Part shown: positions 1 through 5,520 of the stretch, piece after piece
Position numbering within the stretch: position 1 is the first letter of the stretch
Layout: each line of letters starts with the position of its first letter
Origin: Verrucomicrobiales bacterium
GTDB taxonomy: Bacteria > Verrucomicrobiota > Verrucomicrobiia > Verrucomicrobiales > SLCJ01
NCBI GenBank assembly: GCA_007125835.1
Contig: SLCJ01000076.1
Location: 1 to 10,469 of the forward strand
Length of the DNA stretch: 10,469 nucleotides
Reading direction: 5' to 3'
The notes under the pieces: model-generated
What the model saw: only the letters and a program-made list of their open reading frames with translations
Database searches by the model: none
What the model was told of the DNA's origin: nothing
Position numbers and translations under genes: made by a program

Positions 1-404
1 AGCGCCAGGATGGACACGGCGGCGAGGGCCGCATTGATGGCACCGGCCTTGCCGATGGCCAGCGTGGGCACTGGCACCCCGGCAGGCATCTGAACGATGG
101 ACAGAAGCGAATCGATGCCTTTGAGCGTGCGCGATTCGACCGGCACACCAAGTACCGGTAATGGAGTCATGGAGGCGGTCATGCCGGGCAGGTGGGCAGC
201 CCCGCCAGCCCCGGCAATGATCACCTTGAGTCCGCGTTCGGCCGCCGAAGTGGCGTATTCGGTGAGCAGCGCGGGCGTGCGGTGGGCGCTTACCACCCGC
301 GATTCAAAAGGCACACCGAAGCGCTGCAGGGTGGCGGCGGCGTGGCCCATGACCGGCCAGTCTGAGGTGCTGCCCATGATGATGCCAACGTGAATCTTGT
401 CCAT
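1..404 (-). CDS. purE: PurE, N5-carboxyaminoimidazole ribonucleotide mutase (3' end cut by window edge)
   Basis: PurE converts N5-CAIR to 4-carboxy-5-aminoimidazole ribonucleotide in cytosolic de novo purine synthesis. The 134 visible codons start MDKIHVGIIMGSTSDW. The phosphate/substrate loop GSTSDW is at residues 11-16, SAHRTP at 39-44 carries the His expected to act as the acid/base, and AGAGGAAHLPGM (64-75), GVPV (86-89) and SIVQMPAGVPV (102-112) follow in family order. The bacterial protein is usually about 160-170 residues, so roughly the last 30 are outside the window. The start is the ATG at 404; no good Shine-Dalgarno sequence precedes it. The gene lies 124 bp downstream of trxB with its own promoter-like signal and a hairpin in between, so it may be transcribed separately. 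A class I mutase is the likeliest reading; the partner purK would be outside the window. Confidence 0.95.
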   Translation of the reverse strand, partial: MDKIHVGIIMGSTSDWPVMGHAAATLQRFGVPFESRVVSAHRTPALLTEYATSAAERGLKVIIAGAGGAAHLPGMTASMTPLPVLGVPVESRTLKGIDSLLSIVQMPAGVPVPTLAIGKAGAINAALAAVSILA

Positions 405-427
405 GCTGTGGAAGGAAAAAGGTGAAA

Positions 428-447
428 CCCGGCACACTTCGGCCGGG
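428..447 (-). terminator. Hairpin between trxB and purE, possible terminator or attenuator
   Basis: On the minus strand CCCGGC pairs with GCCGGG around an 8-nt loop. It is followed by TTT, then CACC, then TTTTT, ending 23 nt before the purE start codon. The broken T tract makes it a weak intrinsic terminator at best. It could end trxB transcripts, or act as an attenuator if purE transcription starts near 455. Confidence 0.35.
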
Positions 448-461
448 GAAAAAGGGTGGAC

Positions 462-490
462 ACGCTACGATGGCGGGCCCGTCGCGGCAA
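462..490 (-). promoter_or_regulatory. Candidate sigma70-type promoter for purE
   Basis: On the minus strand a -35-like TTGCCG (485-490) is followed after 17 bp by a -10-like TAGCGT (462-467). Transcription would start near 455, giving a leader of about 50 nt that contains the hairpin at 428-447. Only 3 of 6 bases of the -10 match consensus; the exact spacing and its place between trxB and purE support the call. Confidence 0.35.
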
Positions 491-528
491 GCCAAATCGG
501 GCGGCGAAAGTTGGCCAAAGCGGCGGGA

Positions 529-1461
529 TCAATGGATGCCGCGGTCGGCGAGCCAACGCTCGGCATCGAGCGAGGCGGCGCACCCCTGGCCAGCAGCGGT
601 GACGGCCTGCCGATATACATGGTCGGCGACATCTCCCGCAGCGAACAGGCCGTCGACCGAGGTCATGGTGCCCTTTTTCTGCAGGATGTAGCCATTGTCA
701 TCGCGTTCGCAAAGGTCGGCGACAAAGTTGCTGTTGGGGATGTGGCCAATGGCGACAAAGACGCAGGCCACTTCCAGCTCGCTCTGGGAGTCATCGACGG
801 TGCTTTGTAGCTTGATGGCGCGCATTTTGCCTTCGTCGTTGGCGAGGTATTCGCTGACGACGCTGTTCCAGACGGGTTCGATTTTCGGGTTTGCCAGCGC
901 GCGGTCGGCCATGATTTTCGAGGCGCGCAGCTCGTCGCGGCGGTGGATCAGGTAGACTTTGCTGGCGAATTTGGTGAGGAACCCGGCTTCTTCGCAGGCG
1001 GAGTCGCCGCCGCCGATCACGGCCACCGGCACATCGCGGTAGAAGGCGCCATCGCAAGTGGCGCAGGAGGTGAGGCCACGTCCGATCAGCTCTTTTTCGT
1101 TGGGCAGGCCGAGGTGGCGGGGGGCGGCCCCGGTGGCCACGATTACCGCACGGGCCTGCCGCGGCTCGCCGCCTCCGGTGTGCACCGAGAAAGATCCATC
1201 GTCTTCGCGGGCCACTTTGGTTACGGAATCATACTCGATGCGGGCTCCGAAGCGGGTGGCCTGCTCCTGCATCTTGAACATCAGGTCCGGACCCATGACA
1301 CCTTCGGGAAAGCCGGGGAAATTCTCCACCTCCGTGGTGGTCGTGAGCTGCCCGCCGATTTGCGAACCAGCAAGGACGAGGGGTGACAGGTTGGCGCGGG
1401 CGGCATAAATGGCGGCGGTGTAGCCGGCGCATCCGGTTCCAATGATAATGACTTTCTCCAT
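529..1461 (-). CDS. trxB: Thioredoxin reductase (NADPH)
   Basis: TrxB is a cytosolic FAD enzyme that passes electrons from NADPH to oxidised thioredoxin. The 310-residue product has the normal family length. In order it shows the FAD loop GTGCAG (8-13), the redox-active pair in CATC (133-136) followed by DGAFY, the NADPH-binding loop GGGDSA (150-155) followed by CEEAGFL, HRRDELRA (173-180), and the C-terminal FAD motif GLFAAGDV. The first loop has Cys where most TrxB have Pro (GSGPAG), a variant I associate with Verrucomicrobiota. The frame is open upstream to a TTG at 1527, but the ATG at 1461 places MEKVIIIGTG where the family begins and the upstream part encodes only leader hairpins. No clear Shine-Dalgarno is visible. 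A promoter-like pair lies about 65-95 bp upstream. Confidence 0.97.
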   Translation of the reverse strand: MEKVIIIGTGCAGYTAAIYAARANLSPLVLAGSQIGGQLTTTTEVENFPGFPEGVMGPDLMFKMQEQATRFGARIEYDSVTKVAREDDGSFSVHTGGGEPRQARAVIVATGAAPRHLGLPNEKELIGRGLTSCATCDGAFYRDVPVAVIGGGDSACEEAGFLTKFASKVYLIHRRDELRASKIMADRALANPKIEPVWNSVVSEYLANDEGKMRAIKLQSTVDDSQSELEVACVFVAIGHIPNSNFVADLCERDDNGYILQKKGTMTSVDGLFAAGDVADHVYRQAVTAAGQGCAASLDAERWLADRGIH

Positions 1462-1483
1462 GGCGTGGTTTCGATCCGGGTTG

Positions 1484-1515
1484 GCGGCACGGGCACCCGT
1501 GCCGCATTTATGCGG
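1484..1515 (-). promoter_or_regulatory. Two overlapping hairpins in the trxB leader
   Basis: Hairpin 1 pairs CCGCAT (1502-1507) with ATGCGG (1510-1515) around 2 nt. Hairpin 2 is a perfect 10-bp stem, GCGGCACGGG (1484-1493) with its complement at 1496-1505, around 2 nt. They share bases 1502-1505, so they cannot both form completely. Hairpin 2 ends 22 nt before the trxB ATG. If transcription starts near 1520, the two structures fill most of a leader of about 59 nt. No T tract follows, so termination is unlikely. A protein operator or a fold controlling translation or mRNA stability would fit. Confidence 0.5.
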
Positions 1516-1526
1516 AAAGGGCCGCA

Positions 1527-1555
1527 AAACTACCCCGGAATCAGCAGGGGGTCAA
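1527..1555 (-). promoter_or_regulatory. Candidate sigma70-type promoter for trxB
   Basis: On the minus strand TTGACC (1550-1555) matches the -35 consensus at 5 of 6 positions. After exactly 17 bp comes TAGTTT (1527-1532), a weak -10 of the TAnnnT form also seen before purE. Transcription would start near 1520, just upstream of the leader hairpins. Confidence 0.4.
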
Positions 1556-1564
1556 TCGCAGGTG

Positions 1565-1578
1565 CGAACTGAAGTTCG
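1565..1578. repeat. Isolated REP-like palindrome
   Basis: CGAACT-GA-AGTTCG is a perfect palindrome with 6-bp arms and a GA centre. It has the same design and almost the same sequence as the GCGGACT-GA-AGTCCGC palindromes inside the 156-bp repeats nearby, so it probably belongs to the same intergenic repeat family. Confidence 0.5.
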
Positions 1579-1623
1579 AGGCCTGATGTCGGTTGGGCCG
1601 ATGGAGGGATTGTGATCGTGGAA

Positions 1624-1779
1624 TTTTTGGAGCGCGGAATTTATTCCGCTTGGGTGATGTGAGTGGGCCTTGGATTCCTGGAGCTACGGAGGAGTGGTGG
1701 GGGGGCTTTTCTCGGGCTTGGGCGGTTGTGAGCGTGGAGAATCGCTCTGGCGGACTGAAGTCCGCGGTCCGAAGAAGAG
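1624..1779. repeat. 156-bp direct repeat, copy 1
   Basis: This copy matches 1792-1947 with a period of 168 bp and a single mismatch (G at 1701, T at 1869); 12 bp separate the copies. It contains two palindromes: GCGGAA-TTTA-TTCCGC at 1634-1649 and GCGGACT-GA-AGTCCGC at 1750-1765. Plus-strand reading frames cross it, but they repeat with the DNA and resemble no protein, so I take it as non-coding. It lies just downstream of gyrA and upstream of trxB. Confidence 0.9.
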
Positions 1780-1791
1780 GCGATGGTGGGC

Positions 1792-1947
1792 TTTTTGGAG
1801 CGCGGAATTTATTCCGCTTGGGTGATGTGAGTGGGCCTTGGATTCCTGGAGCTACGGAGGAGTGGTGGTGGGGCTTTTCTCGGGCTTGGGCGGTTGTGAG
1901 CGTGGAGAATCGCTCTGGCGGACTGAAGTCCGCGGTCCGAAGAAGAG
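1792..1947. repeat. 156-bp direct repeat, copy 2
   Basis: This is the second copy of the unit at 1624-1779, with the palindromes at 1802-1817 and 1918-1933. It ends 22 bp from the gyrA stop codon, so the palindromes would be transcribed at the end of a gyrA message. They could protect or end the 3' end, although no T tract follows. One mismatch in 156 positions indicates a recent duplication or continuing gene conversion. Confidence 0.9.
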
Positions 1948-1969
1948 AGAGCGCGGCGTTTCGAATGGG

Positions 1970-4609
1970 CTACTCTTTATCAGTGAGTGGCTCGCTCTCG
2001 CTGGTGCCTCCCTCGGAGGACCCCTCTGTGGCTTCCACGCCCTCGGCCGCATCGCCACCGGCTTCGTCGTCGCCGTCGGGGATGACGAGTGAGATGTCCT
2101 GGAGCTTTTCGCCTTCGCGGAGGGTGAGGAGCTTCACGCCTTGGGCGTTGCGTCCGGTTTCGCGGATTTCATCAATGCGGATGCGGATGCTCTGGCCGGT
2201 GGAGGTCATGAGCATCAACTGGTCCTCGGGGCTCACTGTCACCGCGCCGACAACGGGGCCGGTTTTGTCGGTGACTTTCATGGTGATGATGCCCTTGCCG
2301 CCGCGTGTCTGTCGGCGGTAGGTGTCGAAGGGGCTGCGTTTGCCGAGACCGTTTTCTGAGGCAACAAGTAAGGTGGAGCCTTCCGTGACACAGGCGAGGC
2401 CGACGACGTAGTCGCCTTCGCCAGGGCGGATGCCCATGACGCCGGCGGAGCTGCGGCCCATGGAGCGGCAGTCGCTTTCATGGAAGCGGAGGCTGAGACC
2501 ATTGCGGGTGACGAGGATCAGCTCGTCTTCGCCGCTGGTGAGGCGGACGTCGATCAGTTCGTTGCCCTCCTCGATGATGGCGGCGATGATGCCATCCTTG
2601 CGGTAGTTGCGGAAGTCGTTGAGCGCGGTTTTCTTGACCTTGCCGGAGCGCGTGGCGAAGAAGATGAAGCCGGCATCCTCGCGGAATGTGATGTCGTTTC
2701 CTTCGTCGTCGGTGGTGCGTTCGAGGCGCAGCATGGCGGCGACTTTTTCCTCGGGTTTGAGGTTGAGGACATTTTTGATGCTGCGCCCGGCGGCGGTGCG
2801 TGAGCCCTCGGGCAATTCGTAGACGCGTTCGACGTAGAGGCGACCGGTGTTGGTGAAGAAGAGCAGGTAGTCGTGCGCCTGCACGGAAAACAGGCGTTCG
2901 ACAAAATCATCCGGCTCGTCGCGGGCGGTGGATTTGGTTTCCATGCCCTTTAGGCCTTTGCCGCCGCGGCCTTGCAGGCGGTAGGCGCTGGCAGGCGTGC
3001 GCTTGATGTAGCCGCGATGCGACAGGGTGACGATCATCGCGTCGTTGGCGATGAGGTCTTCGATGGCGACTTCGCCGGCTTCGGCGACGATGGGGCATTT
3101 GCGCGGGGTGGCGTATTTTTCACGGATCACGCGCAGCTCGTCTTTGATGATGTTGAGTACGCGCTCCTCGCGGGCGAGGATGTCGAGGAAATCCTTGATG
3201 TCTTCGAGCAGGCCGTCGTATTCGCCTTTGACCTTTTCCTGTTCCATGCCGGTGAGCTGGTAGAGGCGCAGCTCGAGGATGGCGTTGACCTGGCGCTCGG
3301 AGAAAATGTATTGGTTGCCCTGAATTGCCGCCTGCGAACGGATGAGGATGCCGAGTTTTTCGGCAGTAGCGACATCAAATCGGCGTTCGGCGAGGCGTTC
3401 GCGGGCTTCGTCGCGGTTTTTCGAGTCGCGGATGATTTTGATGAAATCATCGAGGTGGCCGAGCGCGAGGAGGAAGGCTTCGAGCAGTTCAGCGCGTTCC
3501 TCGGCTTTGTGGAGGAGGAAACGGGTGCGCCGCAAGACCACATCGCGGCGGTGCTCGATGTAAGCGTCGATGGCCTCCTTGAGGGAAAATTGCTTGGGCC
3601 GGTTGTAGTGAATCGCCAGCATGTTGACGCTGAACGATGTCTCCAGCGCCGTCAGCTTGAAGAGCTGGTTGACCACGACCTGCGGGCGCGCGTCGCGCTT
3701 GAGTTCGATTTCGATGCGGGTTTCCTCGTCGGAGAGGTCGCGCATACCGGAGATGCCGACGAGGGTCTTCTCGTTGACTAGCTCGGCGATGCGTTCCTGA
3801 AGGGTGGCGCGGTTGACGCCATAGGGCACCTCGCGGATGACGATGATGGGGCGTCCGTTCTCGTTTTCCTCGATCTCAAGCTTTCCGCGCAGACGCATCG
3901 ATCCGCGACCGGTGGAAAAGTAGTCCTCGATACCCTTGCGTCCGCGGATTTCACAAGCCACTGGGAAGTCAGGGCCTTTGATGAAGGCCATCAACTCGGG
4001 CAGGGTGATCTGTGGGTTGTCGATCTGGGCGCAGATGGCGTCAACCACTTCGCCAAGGTTGTGGGGGGCGAGGTTGGTGGCCATGCCGACGGCGATGCCG
4101 GTGCCGCCGTTGACGAGGAAATTGGGAAAGGCGGCGGGCAGGACCGAGGGCTCTTCCTGGGAGCCATCGTAGTTGGGGTGGAAATCTACGGTGTTTTTGT
4201 CGAGGTCGTCCATCATGGCGAGGCCGAGATGGTGCAGGCGGGCCTCGGTGTATCGCATGGAGGCGGCGGCATCGCCCTCCACCGATCCGAAGTTCCCCTG
4301 GGCGTCGATGAGCAGCTCACGCATCGACCAGGGCTGGCCCATGTTGACCAGAGTGGTGTAGATGGCCTGGTCGCCGTGCGGGTGATAGTTACCCATCGTT
4401 TCCCCGACAATCTTGGCGCATTTCACATGCCCTTTGCCAGGCACGACTCCGAGCTGACGCATGGCGTAAAGGATGCGGCGTTGGGAGGGCTTGAGCCCGT
4501 CCCGCACATCGGGCAGGGCACGCGAAATGATGACCGACATCGAATACTCGAGGAAGGATTGCGAGAGCTCCTCGGCGACGTTGATGGGGCGGATGGATTC
4601 TTGGGACAT
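1970..4609 (-). CDS. gyrA: DNA gyrase subunit A
   Basis: GyrA is the cleavage and DNA-wrapping subunit of gyrase, acting with GyrB as an A2B2 tetramer that introduces negative supercoils. The 879 residues match the family length. The winged-helix region has HPHGDQAIYT (76-85) and the catalytic Tyr120 in RYTEARL. The tower segment FPNFLVNGGTGIAVGMATN holds the DNA-intercalating Ile172. A coiled coil of roughly residues 360-500 leads to the C-terminal beta-pinwheel. That domain has the GyrA box QGRGGKG (546-552), a second box-like QTRGGKG (767-773) and an acidic tail (about 846-879). Wrapping motifs of this kind support gyrase rather than topoisomerase IV. Gln81 and Thr85 replace E. coli Ser83 and Asp87. 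The ATG at 4609 is 35 bp past the toxin stop, with no strong ribosome-binding site or promoter visible, so it may depend on read-through from upstream. Confidence 0.98.
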   Translation of the reverse strand: MSQESIRPINVAEELSQSFLEYSMSVIISRALPDVRDGLKPSQRRILYAMRQLGVVPGKGHVKCAKIVGETMGNYHPHGDQAIYTTLVNMGQPWSMRELLIDAQGNFGSVEGDAAASMRYTEARLHHLGLAMMDDLDKNTVDFHPNYDGSQEEPSVLPAAFPNFLVNGGTGIAVGMATNLAPHNLGEVVDAICAQIDNPQITLPELMAFIKGPDFPVACEIRGRKGIEDYFSTGRGSMRLRGKLEIEENENGRPIIVIREVPYGVNRATLQERIAELVNEKTLVGISGMRDLSDEETRIEIELKRDARPQVVVNQLFKLTALETSFSVNMLAIHYNRPKQFSLKEAIDAYIEHRRDVVLRRTRFLLHKAEERAELLEAFLLALGHLDDFIKIIRDSKNRDEARERLAERRFDVATAEKLGILIRSQAAIQGNQYIFSERQVNAILELRLYQLTGMEQEKVKGEYDGLLEDIKDFLDILAREERVLNIIKDELRVIREKYATPRKCPIVAEAGEVAIEDLIANDAMIVTLSHRGYIKRTPASAYRLQGRGGKGLKGMETKSTARDEPDDFVERLFSVQAHDYLLFFTNTGRLYVERVYELPEGSRTAAGRSIKNVLNLKPEEKVAAMLRLERTTDDEGNDITFREDAGFIFFATRSGKVKKTALNDFRNYRKDGIIAAIIEEGNELIDVRLTSGEDELILVTRNGLSLRFHESDCRSMGRSSAGVMGIRPGEGDYVVGLACVTEGSTLLVASENGLGKRSPFDTYRRQTRGGKGIITMKVTDKTGPVVGAVTVSPEDQLMLMTSTGQSIRIRIDEIRETGRNAQGVKLLTLREGEKLQDISLVIPDGDDEAGGDAAEGVEATEGSSEGGTSESEPLTDKE

Positions 4610-4628
4610 GGGTGAGTTAGCGTTCGGC

Positions 4629-4649
4629 GGTCAATGGTGAATGGTCAAC
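4629..4649. repeat. Three tandem heptamers before gyrA
   Basis: GGTCAAT, GGTGAAT and GGTCAAC lie head to tail between the PIN toxin and gyrA. The last copy overlaps the final Arg codon and the TGA stop of the toxin. On the minus strand two of the units contain TTGACC, which resembles a -35 box, but no matching -10 sits at a usable distance before gyrA. Confidence 0.6.
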
Positions 4650-5094
4650 GGGCGGCAGTGAGCGGATTCCAAACTTCGGAGAAGCCGAAGCCCTGAAAGT
4701 GTTTCGGGTTTGCGGTGGCGAAGCGGGTAACACCGTGATGGCGCAGTGTGAGTGCGAGGCGCGCGTCAATGATCTGACGAAAGCCGGACATTTCCGCCGA
4801 TTTCGCCCAGTGCCACAGTTTCCCGGAGATGGCGGGATCATAGTCGATATGTCGCCATCCTGTCCTGGTTTTGACGCCCTCGACATAGGCGGTGGCTTCT
4901 GCGGCCGAATGCGGGCGATCGAAAACAGCAGCGTTTCTCAACTGCATGTAAAGCTCAATCATCACAAGTTCGCAAACGACGAATTCATGCTCCGTATCCC
5001 GTGTTGCAGCGGCGAAGAATTGACGTGCGGCCGCATGCAGGGGAGCGCCTGGGTCGGCGGCATAAACGAAAAGATTGGTGTCCGCGCTCGTCAT
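4645..5094 (-). CDS. PIN-domain ribonuclease toxin, VapC-like
   Basis: This 149-residue protein resembles VapC-family toxins, metal-dependent endoribonucleases that cleave RNA, often tRNA or rRNA, when not held by their antitoxin. It opens with SADTN, giving Asp5. A conserved acidic residue follows in VCELVMIELY (Glu42 or Glu47), then Asp110 in IIDARLALTL, then FATANPKHF (125-133) with the Thr/Asn characteristic of the last PIN motif. Length and motif order are complete, so it appears intact. It starts 6 bp after the antitoxin stop, the usual arrangement for a co-transcribed pair, and ends 35 bp before gyrA. Its RNA target cannot be read from sequence. The family assignment is firm; calling it VapC rather than another PIN toxin is inference. 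Confidence 0.88.
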   Translation of the reverse strand: MTSADTNLFVYAADPGAPLHAAARQFFAAATRDTEHEFVVCELVMIELYMQLRNAAVFDRPHSAAEATAYVEGVKTRTGWRHIDYDPAISGKLWHWAKSAEMSGFRQIIDARLALTLRHHGVTRFATANPKHFQGFGFSEVWNPLTAAR

Positions 5095-5100
5095 TGACGG

Positions 5101-5355
5101 TTAGTGGATTTTGCACCTCTCTTCGATCGCATCCGCTTCGACATGCATTGTGGCTGGGTCCGCCTTCCACCCTCCCGACTTCTGTAGCACGGGCATTGCC
5201 CAGGGCTTTTCCAACACGGGCTCCTCCGGGTAGCTGTCCGCATACCGCTCCATTTCCCGCCGGATGATTTCGGCGAGCGACAGATCCCTTGCCTTCGCGA
5301 TCTTGCGGAGCTTGCGATGTAAGGGCTCTGGGAGCTGAATCTGGGTTCTGGTCAT
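5101..5355 (-). CDS. Ribbon-helix-helix antitoxin partner of the PIN toxin
   Basis: The 84-residue product has an N-terminal ribbon-helix-helix DNA-binding fold at about residues 1-38: a beta strand TRTQIQLPE, then helices around LHRKLRKIAKARDLS and LAEIIRREMERY. Antitoxins of this design dimerise on their own promoter and neutralise the toxin through the C-terminal tail, here Pro-, Trp- and Glu-rich. The frame stays open upstream to 5508, but that part has no domain character. The ATG at 5355 puts the strand at the N-terminus, as is normal for the fold. The toxin gene follows after 6 bp. A strong -35-like box lies just upstream at a spacing that predicts a leaderless message. It is probably autoregulated with the toxin. 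Confidence 0.85.
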   Translation of the reverse strand: MTRTQIQLPEPLHRKLRKIAKARDLSLAEIIRREMERYADSYPEEPVLEKPWAMPVLQKSGGWKADPATMHVEADAIEERCKIH

Positions 5356-5391
5356 GACATCAATGTAATGTATGAGGCAATCTTCTGTCAA
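5356..5391 (-). promoter_or_regulatory. Candidate promoter and operator of the toxin-antitoxin pair
   Basis: On the minus strand a perfect -35 box TTGACA (5386-5391) is followed after 18 bp by TACATT (5362-5367), a 4-of-6 match to the -10 box. An alternative TTACAT (5363-5368) gives 17 bp. Transcription would begin at or within a few nt of the antitoxin ATG at 5355. The short inverted repeat ACAT-CA-ATGT and the TACAT-TACAT direct repeat around the -10 are candidate operator half-sites; that role is inference. Confidence 0.5.
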
Positions 5392-5520
5392 GCTGGTAAG
5401 GGCGCGTTCGCTGAGACGAAGGGGCAGCCGATGCGGAGGCGGGAGAGGCTCTTGGATCAGGTTGGCTTTACGAGGATCGGGGCTGTTGGCGGAGGGCGTG
5501 TAAGTCACGTGGAGGGTCTC

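Noticed and set aside
1462..1527. A longer trxB start at a TTG (22 extra residues)
   Set aside because: The extra residues come from the leader hairpins, and the family normally begins at the MEKVIIIGTG strand.
1624..1947. A CRISPR array or insertion sequence at the direct repeats
   Set aside because: There are only two long copies with a 12-bp spacer, and no transposase frame or terminal inverted repeats were seen.
1593..2321. A plus-strand frame encoding a peptide repeated twice
   Set aside because: The peptide repeat only reflects the 156-bp DNA repeat, and the frame then runs antisense through gyrA.
2972..3781. A 269-codon plus-strand frame over gyrA
   Set aside because: It is antisense to gyrA and its composition mirrors the gyrA codons; no motif of its own.
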